Translations under genes and position numbers: made by a program
In this document: one piece after another, positions 1 to 7,477 of the stretch
How positions within the stretch are numbered: the first letter of the stretch is position 1
Layout: each line of letters starts with the position of its first letter
NCBI GenBank assembly: GCA_009911035.1
Contig: QXWO01000031.1
Span: 1-64,000, forward strand
Direction of reading: 5' to 3'
Length of the DNA: 64,000 bases
From: Lachnospiraceae bacterium
GTDB lineage: Bacteria; Bacillota; Clostridia; Lachnospirales; Lachnospiraceae
The notes under the pieces: generated by a model
Databases searched by the model: none
What the model was told of the DNA's origin: nothing
The model's input: the letters and a program-made list of their open reading frames with translations, nothing else

Positions 1-2
1 CC

Positions 3-677
3 AGTGAGTATTTAACTTTGGAAGGTAGGAAAATATCTACAAGTCAGAATTATGCAATATGGGTAAAGGATTTATTGGATAATTATGAAGCTGATTCTAT
101 TCGATATTTTTTTATTGCAAATGGACCGGAGAAAAAGGATGCAGATTTTTCATGGAGAGAATATGTTCATAGCCATAATAGCGAATTGCTTGGGGCATAC
201 GGAAATTTCGTGAATAGAACATTGGCGTTTATAGAAAAATATTGTGATGGTGTGGTCCCTCAAGGAAGTAATAATCTTGAATTGGATAATCAAATAGATA
301 GTCTGTATATCGCTGTAGGAAAGCTTATTGAAAATGGATATTTCAAGGAGGCGATTAACGAAATTTTTGATTTTATAAGAAATGCAAATAAGTTTTTTGA
401 TACAGAGCAGCCTTGGATTACACGAAATACAAATAAGAACGCTTGTAAAAATACACTTTATCAATGTGTGCAGATTATAGCAAACTTAGCAGTTTTGCTT
501 TCTCCTTTTTTACCGTTTTCTTCGGAAAAAGTATTGAAATGGTTGAACTTAAGTAATCAGTGGAAAAGGCAACATGTTGAAAATGGCTATTTGCTCCCAG
601 AGGTTGAAATATTGTTCCATAGGATTGATAAGAAAGTAATTGAAGAAGAAACAGAAAATTTAAAGGCTATTTTATAG
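3..677 (+). CDS. metG: Methionyl-tRNA synthetase, 3' part (second-type MetRS)
   Basis: This is the C-terminal portion of a class I methionyl-tRNA synthetase, which charges tRNA-Met. The frame is open to the left edge, so the 5' part lies outside the window. The segment starts at the signature loop LEGRKISTS, a variant of KMSKS seen in the archaeal-like second MetRS type. The helical anticodon-binding domain follows, with the typical NANKFFDTEQPW motif. The protein ends soon after this domain and lacks the C-terminal OB-fold tRNA-binding domain that many bacterial MetRS carry. Base composition is distinctly AT-rich compared with the core genes to the right, and the gene abuts a relaxase stub, so horizontal acquisition is likely. 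Second-type MetRS copies are known to give resistance to MetRS inhibitors; that role here is inference. Confidence 0.85.
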   Translation, partial: SEYLTLEGRKISTSQNYAIWVKDLLDNYEADSIRYFFIANGPEKKDADFSWREYVHSHNSELLGAYGNFVNRTLAFIEKYCDGVVPQGSNNLELDNQIDSLYIAVGKLIENGYFKEAINEIFDFIRNANKFFDTEQPWITRNTNKNACKNTLYQCVQIIANLAVLLSPFLPFSSEKVLKWLNLSNQWKRQHVENGYLLPEVEILFHRIDKKVIEEETENLKAIL

Positions 678-695
678 CTGAAAGAAATTGCAGAC

Positions 696-723
696 AAGGG
701 GCGATTTATCTCGCCCCTTTATC
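696..723. terminator. Hairpin terminator between metG and the convergent relaxase stub
   Basis: The stem AAGGGGCGA/TCGCCCCTT has a 6-base loop and is followed by T-rich sequence on the plus strand, 19 bases after the metG stop. It also covers the last codons of the minus-strand relaxase fragment. Confidence 0.7.
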
Positions 724-1075
724 TCTGCTTCGGTATGGTTGGTTGGCATTCTGCCTGTCAGCCTTTTCCCGATACCTCTGTATCTTTGCGTGTATGGTTT
801 CGGATTTAGGAGTGGCTTTCTCTCTGTAGATTTCTTCCCATTTGGCACATTCTTTCTGATATGTGTCGGTGACACGCTGTGCAGTATAGAATGCTGTGTA
901 AAAATCCTGCACCGTTGCAAATCCATGCTGTCTGACGATACCGGATAATCCGGCTTTGAGGGTCTGGATTTCCTCGGTTTTGGTGGCAATCCTGCTTTCA
1001 AGCTCCTTTTTCTTGGTAAGCCTTGCAAGCCCCTTTAAATCACTCAATTCAATCTCCAATTTTGTCCGTTTGATG
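706..1075 (-). pseudogene. MobA/MobL-type relaxase, C-terminal fragment
   Basis: The minus-strand frame encodes a charged, coiled-coil C-terminal tail ending in SRDKGAR. Recognisable stretches are LTKKKELESRI, KTEEIQTLKAGL and FATVQDFYTAFYTAQR. This pattern resembles the C-terminal region of MobA/MobL relaxases carried by clostridial integrative and mobilisable elements. Relaxases nick oriT and lead single-stranded transfer. The nuclease domain is absent: the frame runs into the left end of the IS3 element near 1074-1080, and the missing 5' part does not reappear beyond the element's right end. This is a dead remnant, so the region was once part of a mobilisable element and then suffered insertion plus deletion. 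Confidence 0.6.
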
Positions 1076-1087
1076 TTAGAATATAAA

Positions 1088-1111
1088 TAGTACAAGTCAA
1101 AATGAGAAATT
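1088..1111 (+). repeat. Left inverted repeat of the IS3-family element
   Basis: It begins TAGTACAAGTCAAAATGAG and matches the reverse complement of 2344-2367 at 23 of 24 positions. The single mismatch is C versus T. Confidence 0.85.
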
Positions 1112-1163
1112 CCAAATACACATAAGCATGGTACAATAGAGACATGCTGAAGGAGGATCTCAT

Positions 1164-1448
1164 ATGGCAAAGCAACATGACAAACAGTTTAAACTTGATG
1201 CAATCCAGTACTACGAAGACCATAAAGATTTAGGTGTACGTGGATGTGCTAAAAATCTCGGAATTGGATACAACACATTAACAAAGTGGCTGAAAGATTT
1301 CCGGGAATCTGGCGATATTCCTGCTCGTGGTTCTGGTAATTATGCTTCCGATGAACAGAAAGAAATTGCTCGTCTCAGGCGTGAATTGCGTAATGCCCAA
1401 GATGCACTTGATGTATTAAAAAAAGCCATCAACATTCTGGGAAAATGA
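1164..1448 (+). CDS. IS3-family transposase OrfA
   Basis: This 94-residue protein has an N-terminal helix-turn-helix (around GCAKNLGIGYNTLTKW, residues 28-43). A leucine-zipper-like C-terminal helix follows (IARLRRELRNAQDALDVLKK), as in OrfA of IS3-family elements. It binds the terminal inverted repeats and contributes the N-terminus of the OrfAB fusion transposase. A ribosome site GGAGG lies 8 bases before the ATG. The stop codon overlaps the OrfB start as ATGA, the usual site of translational coupling or -1 frameshifting. OrfA itself appears intact, but its partner is broken. Confidence 0.85.
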   Translation: MAKQHDKQFKLDAIQYYEDHKDLGVRGCAKNLGIGYNTLTKWLKDFRESGDIPARGSGNYASDEQKEIARLRRELRNAQDALDVLKKAINILGK

Positions 1449-2333
1449 CAGAAGCCATTTATCTCCAAGTGTCTGAAAAGACGGAAGCTGCCAGAAAGGC
1501 TGGACGCCGGGTTTCCGTCTCCGGAATGTTGAAATTTTTAGGTGTCTCCCGATCAGGATATCAAGAATGGCTCCACCACGTACCTTCTGATACAGAAAAA
1601 CGTCGTAAAACTGTAAAAGCTAAGATACAGGATATTTATGATGCTTCCAGGCAGAACTATGGCGCTCCGAAAATAACTGTAGAACTGCGTAAAACCGGTG
1701 AAGTCATTTCGGAAAGAACAGTTGGTACCTATATGCGTCAAATGGGAATCCGCGCCCAATGGAGCAAGCCATGGACTATCAAATGAAAGATTCCGATTTC
1801 AGCACTGAATTACAAAATATCCTTGATGAACAGTTTAATCCTGACCGCCCGAATGCTGTCTGGTGCCCGGACATTACCTATATCTGGACAATAGATGGTT
1901 TTGTCTATCTGACCAGCATAATGGATTTATTTTCCAGAAAAATCATTGCCTGGACGCTTTCAGAAACACTATAAACAAAGCCAAAGCCCGACGAGATATT
2001 GATCGGCCCCTGATAATCCACTCGGATCGTGGCAGCCAGTATGTTGCAAAGGAATATAAAAAAGCAACCGAAAATATGCAGCGTAGTTATTCAAAGAAAG
2101 CGTTTCCGTGGGATAATGCCTGCATCGAATCCTTCCATTCGATTATTAAACGTGAATGGCTGAACCGTTTTAAAATCCGTGATTACAAACAGGCATACCG
2201 ACTGATTTTCGAATATCTTGAAGCTTTCTACAATACCAAGAGAATCCATAGCCATTGTGATTATATGTCACCAGATGAATTCGAACGAGTATATGAAAGA
2301 ACACACAGGGAAGCAGAGCTTTTGGCAGGTTAA
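1445..2333 (+). pseudogene. IS3-family transposase OrfB, two frame disruptions
   Basis: The DDE integrase core is spread over three reading frames. The first covers 1445-1786 and ends in SKPWTIK followed by a stop. The second covers about 1786-1974 and includes the first catalytic Asp in WCPDITYIW. The third covers about 1960-2333 and includes the second Asp in IHSDRGSQY and the Glu in DNACIESFHS. The first break is explained by a single lost base next to 1784. The second looks like a small deletion after LSETL, where a short stretch normally present in these transposases is missing. The catalytic triad codons survive, but no single protein contains them. Confidence 0.85.
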
Positions 2334-2343
2334 AATGGGGAAA

Positions 2344-2367
2344 AATTTCTCATTTTAACTTGTACTA
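2344..2367 (-). repeat. Right inverted repeat of the IS3-family element
   Basis: It is the reverse complement of the left repeat at 1088-1111 with one mismatch and starts 11 bases after the OrfB stop codon. Confidence 0.85.
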
Positions 2368-2553
2368 AATCTTGACATAGAACCAAACTTTCCCTTGTAA
2401 AATACTCATAAGGGCAAAAACAAGGGGAAATACATATCATTTCACTGTATGAGGCTCTAAAAGCCTTGAAAAATAAGGAAAGTTCAAGAAATTCATCTGC
2501 AAATTCCGATTTACCATTATTATATACTTGTTTAAGCAAAATGAAATAAATAT

Positions 2554-2767
2554 TTATGCATCATGTTCATCAAAACGGAACTGGAACAGGGCAACGATAA
2601 GCCGTCGTTTGATGTTATCCTCGGTATCCTTGTTGACGTGTCCGTTTTCAAGAGAAACAAAGCCGGATTCTTTTGCCGTAATGCCGTAAAACCTCGTCCA
2701 CGGCTTCCGGCTCTCCGCTGGTCGCTCTGACAATGGTTTCATACGGCACAAGTTTAGGATTCCTCAC
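2554..2767 (-). pseudogene. Tn916 Orf8-like helix-turn-helix protein, frameshifted
   Basis: The family is a small helix-turn-helix protein found next to the Orf7-type sigma factor in conjugative transposons. A GTG at 2767 overlaps the end of the sigma gene and opens a frame with VPYETIVRATSGEPEAVDEV, which closes at an early stop. The conserved C-terminal half (LENGHVNKDTEDNIKRRL and FQFRFDE) is in another frame down to 2554. The shift lies near 2655-2663 and is explained by one extra base. The partner sigma gene is intact. The pattern is seen directly; the Tn916 comparison is from knowledge of the family. Confidence 0.7.
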
Positions 2768-3197
2768 GGAAAATCACCTCCATTTCTTTATGTAGCATGT
2801 GTAAGGCACTGTGTATGTGATGCCACACCGTACTCCGACAGCGCCCGTATAGTTCCCCGATTTCCTGTTGTGTGTAACGCCCGAAAAAGTAAAGGTATAT
2901 GATTTCCCTCTTTTTCTCCGGCAGAGAGGACAGGGCTTCGGCAAGTTCCCCGTTTGTGAGGATAACCCTCTGACCACATATCGTAACCGGGTATTGCTTG
3001 TAGGGGTCTATGAAACAGGTGTCTGACATACAGAATGGATAAAACTTTTCTTCGGTGAGGTAATCAAAAGATATTTCTCTTTGTCGCCGCCTATCCCTGT
3101 CACGCCATGCGTTGATAGCCGCATAGTATATGACTACTCTGCAAAAGGCATTAAATGTGTATTCGATATGTTCTTTGTATGCTTCTGTGCAAGCCAT
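2754..3197 (-). CDS. Sigma-70-like regulator of conjugative-element type (Orf7-like)
   Basis: This 147-residue protein carries a C-terminal sigma region 4 fold: LPEKKREIIYLYFFGRYTQQ followed by the helix-turn-helix around EIGELYGRCRSTVWHHI. The N-terminal part (EAYKEHIEYTFNAFCRVVI) matches the short sigma-like proteins of Tn916-type elements. In Tn916 the corresponding Orf7/Orf8 pair controls expression of the excision and transfer genes. Its 3' end overlaps the start of the frameshifted helix-turn-helix gene, as in intact elements. No integrase or excisionase follows on the left, so the protein has probably lost its targets. Confidence 0.75.
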   Translation of the reverse strand: MACTEAYKEHIEYTFNAFCRVVIYYAAINAWRDRDRRRQREISFDYLTEEKFYPFCMSDTCFIDPYKQYPVTICGQRVILTNGELAEALSSLPEKKREIIYLYFFGRYTQQEIGELYGRCRSTVWHHIHSALHMLHKEMEVIFREES

Positions 3198-3393
3198 AGA
3201 AATTTCCCTCTTTCTCCCACATGGGGCGGTGCTTGTCCTTTGGTCTTTGGCTTCTTTGGTTCGGAATAGTGTGGTACTGGCGGTCTATCTCTTGTTTTCG
3301 GTTGCTTACTTCTTTACCGTACATGAGCATTCCTACTCCTTTTGTCAATTCAGGCGCCATGATGGCTTCATTAAGACCAATATCCTTTAGCAC
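3151..3393 (-). CDS. Small protein of the mobile-element remnant, unknown function
   Basis: A frame of up to 80 codons precedes the sigma gene and overlaps its start by 47 bases. The most plausible start is the ATG at 3333, preceded by AAAGGAGTAGG and giving about 60 residues. The product is basic and polar (YGKEVSNRKQEIDRQYH, KDKHRPMWEKEGNF) with no recognised domain. The frame stays open further upstream (a GTG at 3393 and beyond), so the visible part may also be the tail of a longer gene cut off near the hairpin at 3411-3459. Coding status is uncertain. Confidence 0.35.
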   Translation of the reverse strand: MLKDIGLNEAIMAPELTKGVGMLMYGKEVSNRKQEIDRQYHTIPNQRSQRPKDKHRPMWEKEGNFYGLHRSIQRTYRIHI

Positions 3394-3403
3394 GCTGTCC
3401 GCC

Positions 3404-3459
3404 TGAAAAAAATGATTGTATAAAAGCGACTCATTAAGAGTTACTTTTATACAATCATT
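3404..3459 (-). terminator. Terminator of the secreted LRR protein gene
   Basis: A long inverted repeat (AATGATTGTATAAAAG at 3411 pairing with its complement ending at 3459) encloses a small loop. On the minus strand it is followed by a run of seven T (complement of A 3406-3412). It begins 20 bases after the stop codon of the gene at 3480-6203. Confidence 0.8.
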
Positions 3460-3479
3460 ATGTTTGGACAGTTTTCCTT

Positions 3480-6203
3480 TTACTTGTAAATCAAAGCATA
3501 GGCAAAGAATTTATCTGTTTTTATTGTAATTGTTCTAGGATCTTTGTCCGTATCATTATAAATAATCGGCTTGCCGCCCTTTGTAACACAGATCATCTTA
3601 TAATCTCTGTTCTCTTTATAAATGGCTGACGGAATCTCTATGGTAACCTCTATTTCCTTATCCATGCTGTAGGTATTATCGGAAAGAGAGTAAATGTTAT
3701 AAGTCCTTCCAATGGTATAATCCCCAAGAACCGCCTCAAAAGACTTAAAGCACATAGGCCCCTGTATTGCATTCTCTATGGAAATCTGGTACTCATTATT
3801 TTGGGACTGGGTGTACCGGACAGCTTCCTGACCCATGCAGGCGTACCGTTTTCTATCATCAGGGGTTATCGGTTTCCATGTTTCCGTAACCGCTTTTATG
3901 CCTGAACTTATGATGGATGACGGCCTGGGGGTACTCTTGACCTTGTCACTGTCGGAACCCGTATTGCCACCCACATTGTCATCTGAACCACCGCCCGGAT
4001 TATTTCCAGGTTTATCCCCGCCCGGAGTGTTATTATCATCACCGGGAGTGTTGTCATTATCTCCGCCGGGAGTGTTATTGTCATCACCAGGAGTGTTGTC
4101 ATTATCCCCGCCCGGATTATTATTGTCATCTCCACCACCAGGACTGGAGGTCGGGCTTGGACTGGGACTTGGACTGGAAACAGGAGGCGTATAGTTATAA
4201 TGCATTGTTACATTTGACAATGCCGCCACTACATCAGCACTTTTACCTATGCTGTTCCACTGTGCTTCGCTGCCTGTAAAATACACATCTTTCAGCATCG
4301 AACAACTTGAAAATGCTGCCGTCTCTATTGTCGTTATACTGTCCGGGATTACGACAGCAGCCACTCCAGAGGAAGCAAATGCTAACCCTCCGATACTTTC
4401 CGCTCCCTGCGGAATTTCCACTCCGGCAAGCATCAAACAATTCTGAAACATCCCAGTACTAATACGGTCTATGCTGCGTGGCAATGTTACATTCATCAGA
4501 TAGTAGCACCGCGCAAACATATCATTGCCCAGCTTTACCTGCTTGCTGCCTGGGGCAAACGTCGCGTTTGTCATTTTATCACAATCAAAAAACGTTCCAG
4601 CCCCCACTTCCCCAATGCTGGCAGGCAGAGCTATAGATGTCAGGCTCCTGCAGGCACGGAAAGCATTTTGTTCAATTTTTTCCACCCCTTCGGAAACTGT
4701 CACGGAACTAAGATTTCCGCATTCACGAAAAGCACTCTCTCCAATCGTCTTCACACTAGAAGGAATCGTCACAGTCACAACTCCAGAACCGCGGAAAGCG
4801 CTGTTTCCAATGGCCGTCACACTGGAGGAAATCTCTGCCCCCAAAACCCCACAGTTATAAAAAGCACAGGCACCAATACTGGTAACGCCATTTTCAATAA
4901 CAACTTTCCGGATCTCTCCACTCTCATCACTCCAAGGCTGTTCTGCAGGGCCACTGAAATCCGGCATAGCTCCCTGCCCAGAGATGGTCAGCGTCCCTGC
5001 CTTGGTCAGTTTCCAGGCAAGCCCTCCGTCAAGGGATTCTTCTTTAACTATTTGGTCGGCCTCCGGATCATCCGGTGAAATATAACCTTCCGGGTAACGG
5101 GTGATATAGTGGCTGGTGTTGCTCATCACCTCATCTTTGGCTATTGTCCGTCCCCAGTGGACCTTCCCTTTATGGTCTCCGGTGCTGATATTTCCTTCGG
5201 CAACCACCACACCCACATCTCTTACCTCAAGTACAATCACCGTGTGGGCATCATTGCTTACACGCAGAATGTCACCAACTTTTATATCCTCATATGAAAA
5301 TTCGCCTGCCGAATACATTCTTGCTTTCAGCTGGCCAAATGCTATATCGCTGAGTATAAATGCAAAGGCTACACAGCCCACGGCACTGATATTCTTTCCG
5401 TCAAGAGGTCCCCCCTGCCAGTGATAGTCATCTCCGGTTGTATTGGGATAAGGCTCATAATTGGTCCAGGGCGTTCCTTCCTTATATCTGTCATCATCCT
5501 TCAGCGCAATCATACGCTCATAGACTTCCGTCGGGGTAGGAACCGTACTGTCTCGTGTAGTCATCAGGGTCAAGGGATAGTTCAATGAACGGATCAACTG
5601 CACAGGAGCCGCACTGCCGCACGGGGTTGCTTCGGGAAGAATATTCTCTCCCGGCGAAGATGTGGGCGTTGGCTGCGGCACAATGGTCGCCTCCGCAGCA
5701 GGCCCCGGCACCTCCGGAGTTTCCGTTGGAAGAATATCCTCTTCCGGTAAATCAGTGGGCGTTGGCTGCGGTACAGTAGTCGCCTCCGCACCAGGCTCCG
5801 GCACCTTTGGGGCTTGCGTCGGAAGAACATCCTCTTCCGGTAATTCGGTGGGCGCTGGCTGCGGTATAATAGTCGCCTCCGCAGTAGTATCCGGCTCCTC
5901 AGGTTTTTCCGTCGGAAGAACATCCTCTTCCGGTGAATCGGTGGGAACTGGCTGCGGCGCAGTTGTTCCATCCGCACCAAAATCCGGTACCGCAGAGGAA
6001 TCTTCCAAAAGAACATCTTCTGTCGGTGAAGGGCTCTGGACCGGCTGCGGCACAACGGTCTCCTCCGCACCAGCCCCTGATGTCTCTAAAGTTTTTTCCG
6101 TAAGAACATTCTTTTGCTGTGAAAAATCAGATGCATATACCACTGACTGGGAAGAAATGCATATACACAGCGCTAAAGCAACTGAAAGAACTCGTTGTTT
6201 CAA
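3480..6203 (-). CDS. Secreted papain-fold / BspA-type leucine-rich-repeat protein
   Basis: A TTG start at 6203 is preferred because AGGAGG sits 8 bases upstream; an ATG at 6239 has no such site. The 907-residue product begins with a signal peptide (KQRVLSVALALCICISSQS, cut near VYA). About five 30-residue Pro/Glu repeats follow (IVPQPTPT, PEEDVLPTE; residues 45-200). A papain-fold, CHAP/NlpC-like domain comes next (about 225-375), with candidate nucleophile Cys in AVGCVAFAF and His in DAHTVIVLE. Then there is a block of LRR_5 repeats (about 430-680; SIGACAFYNCG, TIGESAFRECGNLSS), a Gly/Asn/Asp repeat linker and a C-terminal beta domain. No sortase signal is visible. A cell-surface peptidoglycan hydrolase or adhesin is the likely role. 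It follows the Wadjet remnant but seems unrelated to it. Confidence 0.75.
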   Translation of the reverse strand: MKQRVLSVALALCICISSQSVVYASDFSQQKNVLTEKTLETSGAGAEETVVPQPVQSPSPTEDVLLEDSSAVPDFGADGTTAPQPVPTDSPEEDVLPTEKPEEPDTTAEATIIPQPAPTELPEEDVLPTQAPKVPEPGAEATTVPQPTPTDLPEEDILPTETPEVPGPAAEATIVPQPTPTSSPGENILPEATPCGSAAPVQLIRSLNYPLTLMTTRDSTVPTPTEVYERMIALKDDDRYKEGTPWTNYEPYPNTTGDDYHWQGGPLDGKNISAVGCVAFAFILSDIAFGQLKARMYSAGEFSYEDIKVGDILRVSNDAHTVIVLEVRDVGVVVAEGNISTGDHKGKVHWGRTIAKDEVMSNTSHYITRYPEGYISPDDPEADQIVKEESLDGGLAWKLTKAGTLTISGQGAMPDFSGPAEQPWSDESGEIRKVVIENGVTSIGACAFYNCGVLGAEISSSVTAIGNSAFRGSGVVTVTIPSSVKTIGESAFRECGNLSSVTVSEGVEKIEQNAFRACRSLTSIALPASIGEVGAGTFFDCDKMTNATFAPGSKQVKLGNDMFARCYYLMNVTLPRSIDRISTGMFQNCLMLAGVEIPQGAESIGGLAFASSGVAAVVIPDSITTIETAAFSSCSMLKDVYFTGSEAQWNSIGKSADVVAALSNVTMHYNYTPPVSSPSPSPSPTSSPGGGDDNNNPGGDNDNTPGDDNNTPGGDNDNTPGDDNNTPGGDKPGNNPGGGSDDNVGGNTGSDSDKVKSTPRPSSIISSGIKAVTETWKPITPDDRKRYACMGQEAVRYTQSQNNEYQISIENAIQGPMCFKSFEAVLGDYTIGRTYNIYSLSDNTYSMDKEIEVTIEIPSAIYKENRDYKMICVTKGGKPIIYNDTDKDPRTITIKTDKFFAYALIYK

Positions 6204-6439
6204 TTTTATAACCTCCTGCTTTTCGTTTAGGGAGAACATTTAGCTGACGATGCTCTCCCACCAATGGTAAATTTTATGTATCCTTTGGGCAGTATTCCTT
6301 TCCATATACTCTTTTCACGAAGAAGCATATCACATTTTATCAATTTTCCATTGAAAAAATCCAATATATCAACATATGCATAATTATATCTATCGTTACT
6401 TAATTTGTAAAGTAGAAAAGTGGTAAAAAATTCCCTTTT

Positions 6440-7045
6440 CTTCACTCCGTTGATTTCCTGCTCCAATGCCTCCAGTTCCTGCTGCAAAAGCTGCAATTCT
6501 TCCGTTTTTCTTCTGACTTGTTCCTTCTTCTTCTCCCTTCGCATGGCTTCCCCAATATAACAGGCTTTCGTTTCAGGCCTGCTGTACCCTTCCAAGGCAC
6601 CATGCCTGAAATAACCGTCAGGCCTTAACACAATCTGGCAATCGTCTTCCTCCCCGATATGGGACAAAATCCGCTCGGTCATCTCCATCAGCCCCCTCTC
6701 TCCGGCCGCCGCTGCAAGTTTACTGTATCTCACTTTCCCGGAATTTTCTAAGCAGAGAATCTTATCTGACCACTCTCCCAGAACCTTCATTGCCCGCGTA
6801 TAGTCCTTCTGCACCACCACCAGGGCATCTAAAAGTCCCGCATCCTCCAACTGGCATTCCAGCAAATCCCGATCCTGCATAGAAGCAAACTCTGTAAAAT
6901 CCACTGCTTCATAAAAAGGCAGAAAGGAAATATGATTCTCTTTCAGCTTCCCCCTCGTCCTGCACAGGATTTTCCTGCGCACAGGCGTTATCTCCGGTAT
7001 TTTTTCTAATTCCTCCAATTCTTCCCGGCAGAACACTATCGCTGC
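6440..7045 (-). pseudogene. jetC: Wadjet JetC (SMC-like ATPase), internal fragment
   Basis: The minus-strand frame contains an internal stretch characteristic of TIGR02680 SMC-like proteins. Key motifs are FLPFYEAVDF, CQLEDAGLLDALVV, then RPDGYFRHGALEGYSRP, KACYIGEAMRRE, and a coiled coil rich in Glu/Lys/Leu. In Wadjet, JetC forms the SMC-like motor that extrudes loops on plasmid DNA. Here both the N-terminal Walker A head and the C-terminal Walker B head are missing. The frame joins jetB sequence at about 7030-7050 out of register, and the similarity fades after about 6440 into AT-rich sequence. A deletion of a few kilobases is inferred by comparison with intact operons. Confidence 0.65.
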
Positions 7046-7472
7046 TGCCTTCATATGCTTCTAACAACCTCATGTTCTCACAAAACTGCAGCACTCTTAC
7101 GAGGGACTTCCTCTGTGTAAAAGAAGTCCAGTCTACATCCATCACATCTTTTAGCTGCAGCTCCAGCATATCTACCAATTCAGATAACAAAAATTGCTCC
7201 TGTTCTTCCTTATCTTCCAGGAATATTAAGACAGCGCAAAAAAGACAGTAATCCCTGCTCTCCGTAAAGTCTGTAATGCCCATATATCCTTCCGCACGGG
7301 CAGGGATTTTCTCCACCTTCAATATCTGTTCATTATTGATCACCGTCCAGCCCAACTGTTCCCGGAAAAATTTCTGGCATTTCCTCAGCTCTCTGCGGAC
7401 CTTCACATATAATTCTTTATTTTTCTTTTTGTCAATCCAACAATTCTCTATTAATGCCCTTACCGCTTCCAT
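7035..7472 (-). pseudogene. jetB: Wadjet JetB (TIGR02678/DUF2398), truncated
   Basis: The first about 145 codons of a TIGR02678-type protein are present: ALIENCWIDKKKNKELY, then FFREQLGWTVINNEQILKVEK, then a hydrophobic stretch, and SLVRVLQFCENMRLLEAYEG. The ATG at 7472 lies 3 bases after the jetA stop, the close spacing expected in the operon. After LLEAYEGSSD the sequence jumps to jetC-like material in another frame, and the jetB frame then closes. In intact systems JetB (about 350-400 residues) acts as the kite-like subunit bridging the SMC motor. More than half of it is gone here. Confidence 0.65.
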
Positions 7473-7477
7473 TTTTC

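Larger units (their letters stand above)
1074..2377 (+). mobile_element. IS3-family insertion sequence, defective
   Basis: An OrfA/OrfB pair of IS3 type is bounded by 24-bp inverted repeats with one mismatch (1088-1111 and 2344-2367). Outside these repeats both ends can be extended to a TG...CA terminus (1074 and 2377), which is typical of the family. No clean 3-4 bp target duplication is visible (TGA on the left, TAG on the right), which fits a later rearrangement at one side. The element sits at the broken end of the relaxase fragment. OrfB carries two disruptions, so the copy cannot move by itself. Confidence 0.8.

Noticed and set aside
672-1028. Two further frames overlapping the relaxase tail
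   Set aside because: They are shadows. The frame with charged coiled-coil composition and relaxase-like motifs is the one at 706-1075.
2410-2548. Plus-strand frame right of the IS element (EALKALKNKESSRN region)
   Set aside because: It has plausible codon pattern but no start codon, no ribosome site and no recognised family. It may be a gene fragment, too short to call.
3835-4194. Plus-strand frames opposite the Gly/Asn/Asp repeats of the LRR protein
   Set aside because: They are low-complexity shadows created by the repeat, as are the frames at 5585-5779, 5594-6070 and 5662-6243.
6240-6440. Continuation of the jetC frame to 6227
   Set aside because: The last about 70 codons lose similarity, become AT-rich and run through the expression region of the LRR gene, so this is chance read-through.
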